A stretch of 62,591 nucleotides of DNA, from NCBI RefSeq assembly GCF_024372725.1, contig NZ_VOUA01000022.1, forward strand, positions 1 through 62,591. The letters are read 5' to 3'. Shown here in pieces: positions 34,486 through 44,329 of this stretch; the stretch's first letter is position 1, and every line of letters begins with the position of its first letter. Made by a program: the position numbers and the translations under genes. Source of the stretch: Methanosarcina sp. KYL-1. Lineage in GTDB: Archaea; Halobacteriota; Methanosarcinia; Methanosarcinales; Methanosarcinaceae. Under the pieces are notes generated by a model that saw only the letters and a list, made by a program, of their open reading frames with translations, was not told the origin of the DNA and made no database searches.

Positions 34486-35997
34486 TTTATCACCGTTCTT
34501 CCAGTTTTTCCTTTTTTGGGTTTTTTGGGTTTTTGAATTTCAGGTTTTAGGGATTTTAGGGTTCTTGACGTTTTCAGGTTTTAGGGATTTAGGGTTCCAA
34601 AATTTATCTTAAAAAAATTTTAGTTTTTATCTTTTTTTCGTTTTTTAAGAATTTTTTGGGTTTTTGAATTTCAGGTTTTAAGAGGTTTGGAATTTTTAGG
34701 GATTTAAAGTTTTTAAAATTTTTTATGACTTTAAAGTCCTTTTTTTAAAGTTTTTTAAACTTTCCAAAGTTTAAAGTTTTTAATATTATTTTAGGGTTTT
34801 ATATTTTTTATCCAGGTTTTCTGTTTTTTGAATTTTTGAAAACTCTGCTTTGACATTTTAAAGGTTTTAAGGTCCTGATCTGGCAGTTAAACTTTAGGGT
34901 TTTCATTTCCATCATTTTGTAATGGAAGGGGATTTTGCCTGAAAGGACGCATAAACTTGAGGTCGGTTTCAAATTTGAGGGATGGTTAATTTTTCAGGTT
35001 ATCCTATATCTACTTTATAAATATTTTATATATCTGTTGGAAGTAAGTATACCATATCATACCATACTATTTAATATTTTTCTGTAATGCTTTCGATTTA
35101 GTAAATTAGTTCTAACGTCCGGAGGCATTAGCTTAATTTCTTCAGACTGGCGGTTCCCACTTCTTTAGAAAATCATTTCTTTTGCAATGACACTTGATTT
35201 ATGCTCTCGATCCAGGTTATTCTATGATCTTTTTCTCTATTTAAGTTTCAAGTATCTCTATATATGTGAGGAGGTTTTCGGGTTTCAAGGGCATCTTTCG
35301 ATTTATTTAAGATTTTAACCGCCTGCCATTAACCATCATTGTACACTGGTGCAGAAATTTTTTATTCCCTTCTAATATTGTTAATATGTTGGGTTACTTT
35401 ATTTACAATGTACTATTTATATTTTTACATCAAATATTTTTAGTAACTCTTATATAATTGGAATATTTTTGAATAAGTCCAGCTTTTTTTTATGTTAATT
35501 CTTTTTTAGTTTTGATCTATTGATGTTGTTTTTTCTATTTGTCTCTCTCACTCATCGAAAATATTCTTATGTCTGGATGGTGTCTTACTTCTTAACCATA
35601 CAAATAATATTTTTCAGTAATAAATTTTACTAAAAAAATTTTTAACTTTTTCACGAAGTTCTCCCTTTTCCTCTTGTCAGTGACCTGTACTTTCATTCAG
35701 ATACGCCGGGACTGGGTCTTTTCTTTCTGACAGTATGTCTCTTTTTACCGGCCCGGTTTGAACGGGGATAATCCGACATTATCTGCTTCTGGCCCTGCCT
35801 GATATTTCATCTTAAAAAAGAGGTTCCACTGCGGTGTAAATTCTTTTACCCGCAAAATATTTTATCTCCGGAAGTGGTGAGGTCGGGGAAGTTTCCAGGC
35901 ATAAAGGGTTTAATCTGGAATCTTGTAAGTGAAGTTCCCGGGTTCCCGCATGTTAGGGGGGTAAAAGTCAGAAATTACTGTCCTTTACCCGGAGCCT
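34486..35997. other. 1.5-kb very AT-rich region without genes
   Basis: No frame has coding character. T-rich low-complexity sequence dominates; the phrase TTTTGGGTTTTTGAATTTCA occurs at about 34518 and 34653, followed by AGGTTTTA in both. Many stretches of TTTAAAGTTTT occur at 34690-34790. Around 35690-35995 base composition becomes more balanced, but I could not recognise an RNA gene there. Confidence 0.6.
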
Positions 35998-37641
35998 TTA
36001 TTTTTTCAGAGTTTTCGACATATAGACGCCTTCTAAGGCATACCCGAATTTCCGGTAATATCCCCTGGCTCCGATCCCGCTGATTATTGAAAGCTTGCCG
36101 TACCCGGCTTCGGATGCGATTTTTTCCGCACATTCAAGGAGTTCTTTCCCGTATCCCCTGTGCTGCCATTCCGTTTGCTTTGCTCCTTTTCCTACTGGAA
36201 CCATGGAGCCGTATACGTGCAGTTCCCGGATCAGGGCGGAATCCTGCAGTTCGGGGCGGTGTGGGGCTGCCGGGAAACGCAGGCGTGTAAAACCTATCAG
36301 TACGTCTTCTGAGATGTCTTCAAATGCGATGAAGTGTTCAGTGCCCTCACAAGCCTCATAAGTTTCCACGGTAAGCTCGATGTCTTTTTCGTTTACCTTT
36401 CTCCCTCTCAGGCTGTTGTGCCCTACTTCCCTGCAGCGGATGCAGCGGCATTTTTTCCCCTTCTCCCTCAACTTTTCCTCTGCAAGCTGCCTGAGGTTAC
36501 TCTTCCGGACCCCTGCAAAGATCTGGTTGGCAGGGATGTCGCGCTGGATGCGCTGGAGCCTGACCCATTTCGGAAGGACTGCCTTTATGTCTGCAACCAG
36601 TTCTGCGGCTTCATCGTCCGAAAGGGCTTCATACTCTCCCGCTTCCCAGAGCCTGTATAAAGGGGTACCTTCGGTCACAAGGGTTGGGTAGATCTTCAGG
36701 TAATCAGGCCTGAAGCGCGGGTCTTCAAAGAGTCTTTTAAAGCCTTTCAGGTCGAGCTCCGAATCCGCTCCTGGCAGGTGAGGCATCATATGAAAGCCTA
36801 CCTTAAAGGCGCTGTCCCGGAGAACACGGTTTGCCCTTACGGTTTCGGCTACGCCGTGCCCTCTCTGCATGCGGGAAAGTACAAAATCGTAAACGCTCTG
36901 GACCCCGATCTCAACTTTTGTTCCCCCCAGGCGGAGAAACTCATCCACGTGTTCTTCCCTTGCCCAGTCAGGGCGGGTTTCAAAGGTTATGCCCACATTA
37001 CGGATGTCCGCCGTTTCGTTGGCTCTCTGTACTTCTTCAAGAGGAATGTAGGGCACGGCTTCTCCAATTCTGGTGACGTTTTCCCTCCACTCCTTGCCTG
37101 TGAAATCATTCATGGCTTCAAGGCAGCGTTTGGTGAACCATTCCTGGTAATCAAGGCTCCTGGCCGAAAACGTACCCCCCATGACAATCAGTTCTACCTT
37201 CTCCACGTCGTGCCCAATCTCCCTGAGCTGGGAAAGCCTGGAGCTAACCTGCGCGTAGGGGTCAAACTCGTGCTGGATTGCCCTCATTGCGGCAGGCTCC
37301 CTTCCCATATAGCTCTGGGGAGACCTGAATGAGGAATTCGGACCTCCGGGGCAGGGCAGGCAGATGCCGTGGGGACAGGGGGCAGGCGAGGTCATTACCG
37401 CAATTACCGCAACACCGGAGATGGTCCTTACAGGCTTTCGCCTGAGGAATTCTTTTATTACTGCCTGCTCTTCGGGAGTGCCCTGTACGATTATGTCCCC
37501 GTTCCGGGGGAGGCTTGAGAGGTGGTAGCGTTTGCTAACTTCTTTTTTTGCTTTGTTAAGCTGCTCTTCGTCATTTATCCTGCCTGCCAGCACCATCTCA
37601 AGGACTTCCCGACAGGCCCTGTTAAAATCATCTTGTTTCAT
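35998..37641 (-). CDS. elp3: Elp3-type tRNA uridine(34) modification enzyme (radical SAM + acetyltransferase)
   Basis: 547 residues, the full length of archaeal Elp3. The radical-SAM Cys motif is seen as CPHGICLPC (CX4CX2C, about residues 88-96) in the Elp3 context PCPGGPNSSFRSPQSY. The middle has MGGTFSARSLDYQEWF and the Cys-rich CRCIRCREVG. The C terminus is a GNAT acetyltransferase domain (ELHVYGSMVPVG, QHRGYGKELLECAEKIA, YRKFGYALEGVYM). Elp3 makes cm5U at the wobble position of tRNAs from acetyl-CoA and SAM. It stands alone. Confidence 0.95.
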   Translation of the reverse strand: MKQDDFNRACREVLEMVLAGRINDEEQLNKAKKEVSKRYHLSSLPRNGDIIVQGTPEEQAVIKEFLRRKPVRTISGVAVIAVMTSPAPCPHGICLPCPGGPNSSFRSPQSYMGREPAAMRAIQHEFDPYAQVSSRLSQLREIGHDVEKVELIVMGGTFSARSLDYQEWFTKRCLEAMNDFTGKEWRENVTRIGEAVPYIPLEEVQRANETADIRNVGITFETRPDWAREEHVDEFLRLGGTKVEIGVQSVYDFVLSRMQRGHGVAETVRANRVLRDSAFKVGFHMMPHLPGADSELDLKGFKRLFEDPRFRPDYLKIYPTLVTEGTPLYRLWEAGEYEALSDDEAAELVADIKAVLPKWVRLQRIQRDIPANQIFAGVRKSNLRQLAEEKLREKGKKCRCIRCREVGHNSLRGRKVNEKDIELTVETYEACEGTEHFIAFEDISEDVLIGFTRLRFPAAPHRPELQDSALIRELHVYGSMVPVGKGAKQTEWQHRGYGKELLECAEKIASEAGYGKLSIISGIGARGYYRKFGYALEGVYMSKTLKK

Positions 37642-38208
37642 TTTTTACATTCCGTCTTTCCGGTTTCCGGGATTCCCGTTTGTTCCTTTTGGGGCAGGTA
37701 TTTTGAGAGCAAAAAAGCCTGTTACATACGGCACTGTTTTTTTGATTCCCCTGTATTCTACCGGTTTTTACATTCCCTTATTTGGCGCAGGCTTTTGATT
37801 CTCCTGTTTGTTGCCTGTTTTTAATTCCTTTCTTTATAATTTCCTGTGTCCGGGTAGTTTCCCGATGGGTTCCCACCTGATTGTAAAAATTCAACAGGTT
37901 ATGTTTTAAAAAAAGATTGCTTTCTGCTTTCATAAATTGGGGCCTTGTTACGTAAAACATTCTGCGGCAATCTGCGTGCCGGGATGTAATTGTTCCGGCA
38001 TTTAATTGATAAATTGCCATATCTTGTGCATCTCATTGTCATGTAATATAATGCACGCATATTTTGTCAAGTAATGTAATGCACGTATATTTAATTCTGT
38101 TATATTTCTGTTATATAATGGATGTATATTCTTTTCATGCAACAGGATGGATTTGTCTTAATGGATTTTTACGGGGTCCATTTTTGATGCACCCCGTCCA
38201 TAGAACCT
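37642..38208. other. Spacer with short AT-rich direct repeats
   Basis: No supported gene. TAATGTAATGCACG(T/C)ATATTT-type copies occur at about 38040-38100, with further related TTATAT stretches to 38130. Confidence 0.5.
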
Positions 38209-38784
38209 TCAGCAGAAGTCGAGCCCTATGATAAAGGTCCCAAGGCCTATGCCCGTCTTAAGCCCCATCCTTGACCTGAGATACTCGTCCGTGGGAGTGG
38301 AAGGCGATGCCAGTACCACGTTGGTCACGCCGCAGGCACATTCGACTTCCGGGCATTTCTGGGGTGGGAGGACCACGGTAAGAGGCTCTTTTTTTGCTTC
38401 TTTTGGCTTGGGAACTGCATTTTTGTAAATCACAAAGTTCCCCATGACCATCATATCGCTACACTTTTTGCACTCTTCAAGCTTTTCGGGGTCGTAGACG
38501 TCTTCTCCGACCTTTTCCCCGTGCTGCATGAGAACGACATTGGGCCCTTCAGGCCATACATATTCCATGTTGGTAGTAAAAGCTATGATTGCCTGGCGCT
38601 TGAAGACCTCCTTGATCCCCTGGTTATCTCCTACGCCCAGGCCCATCAGGACTGCTCCTTCGGCTTTCTTCTCAAGCGCGATGATTTCTTCTCTGTCTTT
38701 CTCATCAAGGATATACGTGTCTTCCACGCCTTTTATTGCCTTAATCCTGCACAGGACATCCTGAATAGTATCGTTACATTCCAA
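38209..38784 (-). CDS. Cys-rich protein of unknown function, methanogen type
   Basis: 191 residues, soluble. The N-terminal half is alpha/beta-like with VLMGLGVGDNQGIKEVFKRQAII. Two Cys clusters follow: ECKKCSD (CxxC, about residue 108) and KCPEVECACGVTNV (about residue 145), and the last residue is Cys. This could be a metal or Fe-S site. MVMGNFVIYKNAVPKPKEAKKEP forms a hinge between the halves. I cannot assign a family with certainty; it may be one of the methanogen-specific DUFs. It lies between elp3 and the decayed IS element, on the minus strand. Confidence 0.75.
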   Translation of the reverse strand: MECNDTIQDVLCRIKAIKGVEDTYILDEKDREEIIALEKKAEGAVLMGLGVGDNQGIKEVFKRQAIIAFTTNMEYVWPEGPNVVLMQHGEKVGEDVYDPEKLEECKKCSDMMVMGNFVIYKNAVPKPKEAKKEPLTVVLPPQKCPEVECACGVTNVVLASPSTPTDEYLRSRMGLKTGIGLGTFIIGLDFC

Positions 38785-38830
38785 AGCTGATTCCCCTTAG
38801 TGTTTTTCATACTTATTATATTGTTCAGGT

Positions 38831-38886
38831 GTGAACTACCCCTCCCTAAAACCTTCGCCTGATGGCTCCGGTTTTTGAGGAAGGGG
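38831..38886 (-). ncRNA. Omega-RNA-like right-end hairpin of the tnpB element
   Basis: On the minus strand CCCCTTCCTCAAAAACC pairs with GGTTTTAGGGAGGGG around an inner GCC-ATCA-GGC stem, then TAGTTCAC. TnpB guide RNAs are known to end at the element's right end with such a scaffold. Expression is not shown by the sequence. Confidence 0.55.
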
Positions 38887-38952
38887 CTTCCTGCTTCATA
38901 CCTCTGAGCAAACTCCGCAAGTCCACAGGCTCTACCCCACGTTCCGCAGGTG

Positions 38953-39764
38953 TCAAGTTACGATCAGATTTTGAACTTGAAGTGCAAATTTTTTGATATT
39001 GATAGTGGCATTTATGTCCCTGTCATGTTTTGTTTTACACACAGGGCATTTTCATTCTCTAACATCCAGAGTTATATCTTTATTGTGATACCCACAAACA
39101 TTACAAAGCTTTGTTGATGGCTCAAATCTTCCTATCCTTAACAGGGTTTTCCCGAACCATTCAGCTATACTCTAACTTTGTAACAAAACTCCCTCATGAA
39201 GAATCGCTTATTGCCTTTGCAAGACAACGGTTTTTAAGCATCACGTTAACGTTTAACGTTTCCACAGCTATTGATCGGTTCTCGCGTATAAGTTTAGAGG
39301 AAAGTTGGTGCTGGAAATCGTTGCTGTTTTTAGTTTTCCCTCCAACCTCTGGTGGAGAACCGCTTTAACTTTACCTATTTTAGGGATTTTGACAAGTTAT
39401 TGTCAAAATCGACAGTGTAGTGTTGAGGGACAGGGAACGGCTGTATAGGGTTCTTTCTTAATTTGAAATTAGGAAACCCATTATTTTTCCTGAAAAATCT
39501 GGTAAAAGCAGAATCCAGGTTTTTCGTCATTCCCTGCAATGACTGTGAATTTGCTTCCTTAAGCCATTCATGTTCTTTTTTGAGTTCAGGAAGCCGTTTG
39601 TTCAGGTCATAGTGGGATAGTGATTTCCCTTCCTGCTCGTAAGATTTGATTTTCTGTTCTAAAGCCCAATTATAGACTAACTTGCAGCTACCGATATGTT
39701 TAGCTATCATGGTTTTTTGCTCGGCTGCAGGATACAACCTGAATTTATAGGCTTTTAACATCAT
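38953..39764 (-). pseudogene. tnpB: TnpB (IS605 OrfB) pseudogene
   Basis: The first 129 codons are a normal TnpB N terminus (KAYKFRLYPAAEQ, CKLVYNWALEQK, LKEANSQSLQG, FKLRKN) and then run into a stop at 39375 after a likely one-base deletion near NNL(V)K. Other frames downstream continue as KIGKVKAVLHQR, then jump to VETLNVNVMLKNRCLAKAIS, WFGKTLLRIGRFEPSTKLCNVCGYHNK, CPVC and HDRDINATINI. The zinc ribbon and the last RuvC Asp are still visible, but the first RuvC part is missing. At ~810 bp it is about a third shorter than intact tnpB. It cannot make an active nuclease. Confidence 0.88.
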
Positions 39765-39893
39765 ATCAGTAAACGTTTTACGAATTTATATGTATATAGG
39801 CAAGTTAATTAAATGTAGTGCCGGGAAGTGGACGGCTTTCATCCCCCCTGCCATTTCCGGCAAAGCCAGAAATGTCGAGGAAGGGGGTCTTCT

Positions 39894-40921
39894 CGCCTTA
39901 AGAGGTCAAATGTCAACTGCCCCTTACTTATGTAGGGTGTATCCTGCTGAGATTTTTATGAACATTGAGTTCCTTATCTTTATATTATTGTTCCGACGTT
40001 TTTATTAGTACTAATTTATTATTTTCATTTTTATTCTTTTCGGCAATTTACTATACCCGGCTATGTTGTATTCGAATCCTTGCATACTCGATAATTTCAG
40101 AATCTTTTTCTATTATATATTTAAAATGTTGTCCTGCTACTGGTTGTATACTGTGTGAAATTTCCCTTATTTAGTTAATGCGCAGGATTGCCCTGGATTT
40201 TAAGCTTGTGGCCTATTCCAGCCTTTAATGAATCAGTATGAGTTCTGTCACAAATGCCAAAAAGGTCGGAGCTAATGTAGTGCTTAATGTATTAATTAGT
40301 GAGAAGAAGGTAATGAAGGAGTAAAGAGGCGCTAAAGGGAGCTAAAGAGGAGCTAAAGAGGAGCTAATGTGGAGATCCATACGATACGTTTATCCTTGGG
40401 GAGGATACGGCAAAAAAGGCTCCAAAATACTTATGGTGGTGTAGGGAATTTCTGGAATTCAATTTCTGGAAAATTCGTGTGCCATTGTGAGTTGTATTCT
40501 GGCTTTCAGTTGATCATATTTTAAATCAACATTTCCTCAAATTTCTTTTTCCCTGTCCCCCTATATTATACACCTTTTTTCAATAGTATTTTATAAGTAT
40601 TTCGACTTTAATCTGTATGTTAACACCTGATGCATGTCCTTCTAAGATCTATTCGACATTTACCGTCATTTGTATCGTTGTTTTGCGCTTTTCTGGTTTG
40701 AATTCTCTGAAATAGACCACAAAAGATTTAATAAGGCAATTATTTTATAGAACACTTGTAATCCAATTTGAAGGGATAAGGAGGGTGAAGAAATCCTCTT
40801 CGGCAATAGACGAAAATCATAAGTCTTATTTGGTGAAGAAAGGCGAAACCCTTGCAGTGTTTGATCCCGACACTCCTTCTTACATACAATATATTTTAAT
40901 GAATACGGAGGAAACAACAAA
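39894..40921. other. Spacer and long leader upstream of the S-layer gene
   Basis: No gene is supported. An 11-bp repeat (GAGCTAAAGAG, about three copies at 40339-40367) occurs. The last ~200 bp probably form the leader of the S-layer mRNA. A weak hairpin AGTGT/ACACT lies at 40856-40874. Confidence 0.5.
40721..40735 (+). promoter_or_regulatory. Candidate BRE/TATA element of the S-layer gene
   Basis: AAAAGATTTAATAAG is A-rich upstream followed by a TATA-like core. If used, transcription would begin near 40760 and the leader would be about 160 nt, with the ribosome binding site GGAGG at 40906. Confidence 0.3.
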
Positions 40922-43006
40922 ATGAAGAGATTTGCAGCAGTTACACTGGCTGCCCTCATGGTCTTAACTGTATTTGCCTCTTGCGCAAGTGCAGCAGACG
41001 TCGTTGAGGTCCGCAGTTCAGTATACAATGCCACTCAATTAGAAGACGGCATTACAATCAGTTCTACTGATTTTGCCGGCTTCTACTACGACATTGATGA
41101 CAACCTTACCAGTGAGACAATCGAGCTCCCTGGCGGCCCGTTAGTCGATGGCAGGAAGATCGAGGAAAATGGTCTCGTCTACACCTGCCAGATCGTCAAC
41201 ACCAGCTATGACTACGCTGGAGACTGGAAAGACGATGAGTTCACCCTGATGGGATTCTTTGCAGAGAAATATGTCCCGCTGAACGCTAAGGACAACACCA
41301 TTTATGAAGCAAAGCCGGACAAACTCGCAAAGCTCCTTCTCGATACCGACACCAAGTACACTCTCCGGACCGGTGAGGTTCTTGACCTCAGCAACGGCTA
41401 CTCTCTCGAAGCCAAGCAGGTTGACGTAGACGGTAAGAAGGTCTGGCTCGAATTCACCAAGGACGGCGAGTTCATCGACGACGAAATCATTAACGTTGAC
41501 TCTGAGGTCACCGCTGACAAGACATGGATCGTTGACCTTGACGACATTGAGGACGAAGACAACATCGTTGTTCTGAGAGTACACGTGAACCAGGTCTTCC
41601 AGGGCGCTGTGGACAGCATTGCCCAGATCGAAGGTCTCTGGCTTATCGACTACCAGAACGCTATGACCATCGAGTCTGATGATGAATTTGAAAAACTTGA
41701 AGTCACGGGAATCAACAATGGTAACGAGGACGACGAGACCTTCGGAAACCTGGTTCTCGAGAACAAGGACTCCATTACCCTTACCTCTGACTCCAAGCAG
41801 AACATTGCAAAGGGCCTGAAATTCAAGGTCGCTGACGACTCCGCTAACCTCAGGTTCTACCTGATGAAGGAATACACCGAACCCGGCACCTACGAAATCA
41901 GGGGTTCAGTTGCAACCGGCGATGCCGTGTGGGATTACAAGAGCTTTGCTGGCTTCTTCTACGACCTGAATGATGACGTCTACTCTGAGACCCTTACCAT
42001 CGACTCCGATCTGAGCGGCTCCGACCGTAAGATTGAGGATGGCGACCTTGTCTATGAGGCTGACATTACCGCAGTGGACTACGAATACACCAGTGAAACC
42101 GATGACCTTTGGGAAGCAGATGTGGACCAGTACGCTGTCATGGGCTTCTTTGCAGAAAAGTACGTCCCGCTGAAAGCCAAGGATGACTCAGTTTATGAAG
42201 CAAAGCCGGACAAGCTTGCAAAGCTCCTGCTTGACAGTGATGAAAAGTACACTCTCCGTACCGGTGAAGTTATCGACCTCAGCAGCGGCTACTCTCTCGA
42301 AGCCAAGCAGGTTGATGTAGACGGTAAGAAGGTCTGGCTCGAGTTCACCAAGGACGGCGAGTTCATCGACGATGAAATCATTAACGTTGACTCTGATGTC
42401 ACCGCTGACAAGACATGGATCGTTGACCTTGACGACATTGAGGACGAAGACAACATCGTTGTTCTGAGAGTACACGTGAACCAGGTCTTCCAGGGCGCTG
42501 TGGACAGCATTGCCCAGATCGAAGGTCTCTGGCTCATCGACTACCAGAACGCCATGACCATCGAGTCTGATGATGAATTCGGCAAACTTGAGGTCACTGA
42601 TATCAACAATGGTGACGAGGACGCTGAGACCTTCGGTAGCCTGGTTCTTAAGAACAAGGACTCCTTCACTCTGACCAGGGACTCTGACCAGACCCTTGGA
42701 CAGAACATGAAGTTCAAGGTTGCTGACTCTAGCGATCTCAGGTACTACCCATTCGTTGAACTGACCATCGAAGGCGCTGAGGAAGAACCTACAGTTACCC
42801 CCGGTGAGGAAGAAACCCCCGCAGAGGAACCCACTGAGACCCCTGTTGAGGAACCCACCGAGGAAGTAACTGAAACCCCCGCTGAGGAAGAACCCACCGA
42901 GGAAGAACCCACCGAGGAACCCACCGAAGAGCCCACACCAGGCTTCGGAATTGTTCTCGGACTTGCTGGCCTCCTTGCAGTGGTCTACCTCGTCAGGAGA
43001 AACTAA
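40922..43006 (+). CDS. Major S-layer protein, two S-layer (DUF1608) domains, PGF-CTERM
   Basis: 694 residues. The signal peptide is cut near CASA-ADVVEV. Two tandem S-layer domains of ~300 residues each follow (about 25-320 and 330-620), both containing GFFAEKYVPL, YEAKPDKLAKLLLD, KYTLRTGEV and WIVDLDDIEDEDNIVVLRVHVNQVFQGAVDS. A Thr/Glu/Pro-rich stalk of ~60 residues and the PGF-CTERM end (TPGFGIVLGLAGLLAVVYLVRRN, with the basic tail) complete the protein. This is the arrangement of the known Methanosarcina S-layer lattice protein, which forms the cell envelope sheet. GGAGG lies 12 bases before the ATG. A terminator hairpin follows. Confidence 0.95.
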   Translation: MKRFAAVTLAALMVLTVFASCASAADVVEVRSSVYNATQLEDGITISSTDFAGFYYDIDDNLTSETIELPGGPLVDGRKIEENGLVYTCQIVNTSYDYAGDWKDDEFTLMGFFAEKYVPLNAKDNTIYEAKPDKLAKLLLDTDTKYTLRTGEVLDLSNGYSLEAKQVDVDGKKVWLEFTKDGEFIDDEIINVDSEVTADKTWIVDLDDIEDEDNIVVLRVHVNQVFQGAVDSIAQIEGLWLIDYQNAMTIESDDEFEKLEVTGINNGNEDDETFGNLVLENKDSITLTSDSKQNIAKGLKFKVADDSANLRFYLMKEYTEPGTYEIRGSVATGDAVWDYKSFAGFFYDLNDDVYSETLTIDSDLSGSDRKIEDGDLVYEADITAVDYEYTSETDDLWEADVDQYAVMGFFAEKYVPLKAKDDSVYEAKPDKLAKLLLDSDEKYTLRTGEVIDLSSGYSLEAKQVDVDGKKVWLEFTKDGEFIDDEIINVDSDVTADKTWIVDLDDIEDEDNIVVLRVHVNQVFQGAVDSIAQIEGLWLIDYQNAMTIESDDEFGKLEVTDINNGDEDAETFGSLVLKNKDSFTLTRDSDQTLGQNMKFKVADSSDLRYYPFVELTIEGAEEEPTVTPGEEETPAEEPTETPVEEPTEEVTETPAEEEPTEEEPTEEPTEEPTPGFGIVLGLAGLLAVVYLVRRN
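41386..42590 (+). repeat. Near-identical ~300-bp direct repeat inside the S-layer gene
   Basis: Bases ~41386-41690 and ~42286-42590 (offset 900 bp) differ at about seven positions, most of them silent. The flanking parts of the two domains are clearly more diverged. Confidence 0.9.
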
Positions 43007-43017
43007 ATTCTTTGAGT

Positions 43018-43050
43018 GAAGGGTTTTCCTAACCCTTCTCTTTTACTCTT
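43018..43050 (+). terminator. Terminator of the S-layer gene
   Basis: GAAGGGTT / AACCCTTC stem with a 5-nt loop (43018-43038), followed by T-rich sequence. It begins 11 bp after the stop codon. Confidence 0.7.
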
Positions 43051-43159
43051 TTTTGAATTTACTTTTGCAGACACTTTCTTTACAGATACTTTTAAATCCA
43101 GGCGACTCTTTTATGACCTGCCTGTTCTTTTCAGGATCTACAAGATCAAGGTGAAGTTT

Positions 43160-43741
43160 ATGAAAAAAAGTATAGCTTTGATATCTTTACTTGCGGTTTT
43201 GATGATCGCGTTTTCGGGCTGTGTGGATAATAATAACCCTGCAGTTAATGAAACGGGTCCAGATGCCCCCGGGTCTGGTGCAAATACGGAAGAAGGTGCA
43301 GCAGCCATGAGTGAGCTTGAAAACCTTCCGGCAGGATTTGAATACCTCGCTTCTCTCCCTCTCTCCGCAGATGAAATAAGGAAAGATTATAAAGCTGAAA
43401 ACGTTTCCGGAATTCTGGGAGGGTCCGAAGGGATGTACAAATACTCCGACGGATCTGATTTTTATGTGGATGTAATAGAATGCGAGAGCAGTTCTGCTGC
43501 CGACGATTTGATCTTTGCATACAAGTCATCCTTCAAGCCGCTCAATGTTGGCTCACGCTTCGTGGAAGAGTCCTTTAACGGGCATTTTGCGGTGAAGATC
43601 ACCGAATATGCGACGATTGGAGGAGATGATGTGCCCAGGTATTCCTATATCTGGAAGCACGAGAACTATATATTCGTAGTTTTCGGAAATTCTGATGACA
43701 GTTCTACTGTTAAGGAACTCGCAGAAGCCACCGGATACTGA
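43160..43741 (+). CDS. Lipoprotein of unknown function
   Basis: 193 residues from the ATG at 43160, which follows AAGGTGA; the upstream open frame (from 43016) is the leader. The signal peptide ends in the lipobox FSGC, so Cys20 is probably lipid-modified. The mature part starts with a disordered Asn/Gly/Pro/Glu linker and then a small domain (LPAGFEYLASLPLSADEIRKDY ... GMYKYSDGSDFYVDVIECESS ... YIFVVFGNSDDSS). I do not recognise a named family. It follows the S-layer gene after a terminator, so it is probably its own unit. Confidence 0.78.
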   Translation: MKKSIALISLLAVLMIAFSGCVDNNNPAVNETGPDAPGSGANTEEGAAAMSELENLPAGFEYLASLPLSADEIRKDYKAENVSGILGGSEGMYKYSDGSDFYVDVIECESSSAADDLIFAYKSSFKPLNVGSRFVEESFNGHFAVKITEYATIGGDDVPRYSYIWKHENYIFVVFGNSDDSSTVKELAEATGY

Positions 43742-43780
43742 TCCAACAGGAATACTGATTCATTTTCCTTTCAGGAAAGC

Positions 43781-43805
43781 AGGGCTCAATGCCCTCTTTT
43801 TTGTT
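43781..43805 (+). terminator. Terminator after the lipoprotein gene
   Basis: AGGGC-TCAAT-GCCCT hairpin (43781-43795) followed by CTTTTTTGTTT; a second small hairpin, TTTCC/GGAAA, lies just upstream. Confidence 0.7.
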
Positions 43806-44026
43806 TAATTTCTTTTCTGATCTTCTTATTGTTTCATTTTTTGAAATTTCGACAAAGGTCGAAAGTCTTCCCTGGTGTATTTCCGAAGCACTATTTCGAA
43901 GTCTCGATTTTCAAAATACAGATGCTAATTTAATTGCTAAGCAGATTCCTGGCTAAAATTTGCAGACGTAAAATTAGCAGAGTTTTAATTCGCAGACGCA
44001 AAATTGCCGAAGCGATATAATAAGCA

Positions 44027-44160
44027 ATTAGCAAAAGTCAATTAGCAGAAATCAATTAGCAGAAATCAATTAGCAGAAATCAATTAGCAGAAATCAATTA
44101 GCAGAAATCAATTAGCAGAAATCAATTAGCAGAAATCAATTAGCAGAAATCAATTAGCAT
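44027..44160. repeat. 14-bp tandem repeat, nine copies
   Basis: Eight perfect copies of ATTAGCAGAAATCA (44041-44152), a variant copy before them (44027-44040) and a partial one after. Degenerate relatives (ATTCGCAGACGCAAA) extend upstream to about 43960. Confidence 0.96.
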
Positions 44161-44224
44161 AACTAAAATAAGTGAAAATAATAGAGTTCGATTAAGCTGA
44201 ATGAAATACAAGAGAAAAAGGGAA

Positions 44225-44251
44225 AAAGAGCGCTCAAAAAATGCGCTCTTT
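44225..44251 (-). terminator. Terminator of the fwd operon
   Basis: AAAGAGCGC / GCGCTCTTT perfect 9-bp stem with a 9-nt loop. On the minus strand it is followed by T-rich sequence. It lies 79 bp after the fwdC stop. Confidence 0.7.
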
Positions 44252-44329
44252 CAGATCGAATTCTTATCCATTATTGCTTTTACTGCTTTTACTGCTTTTT
44301 TATGTCTGGGCAATATACCTGCTGCCTGT

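Larger units (their letters stand above)
38831..39893 (-). mobile_element. Decayed IS200/IS605 (IS1341-type) element
   Basis: A broken tnpB (39764 to 38953) is flanked upstream by a long imperfect hairpin (39844-39887: CATTTC.GGC-AAA-GCC.GAAATG with outer CCCCC/GGGGG) and downstream by the omega-RNA-like right-end hairpin (38886-38839), followed by TAGTTCAC. No tnpA is present. Exact ends are not determined. Confidence 0.75.

Noticed and set aside
40856-40874. Riboswitch in the S-layer leader
   Set aside because: Only a weak 5-bp hairpin is visible and no known riboswitch core is recognisable.
44027-44160. Possible CRISPR array
   Set aside because: The copies are directly adjacent with no spacers, as in the other arrays; no cas genes are present.
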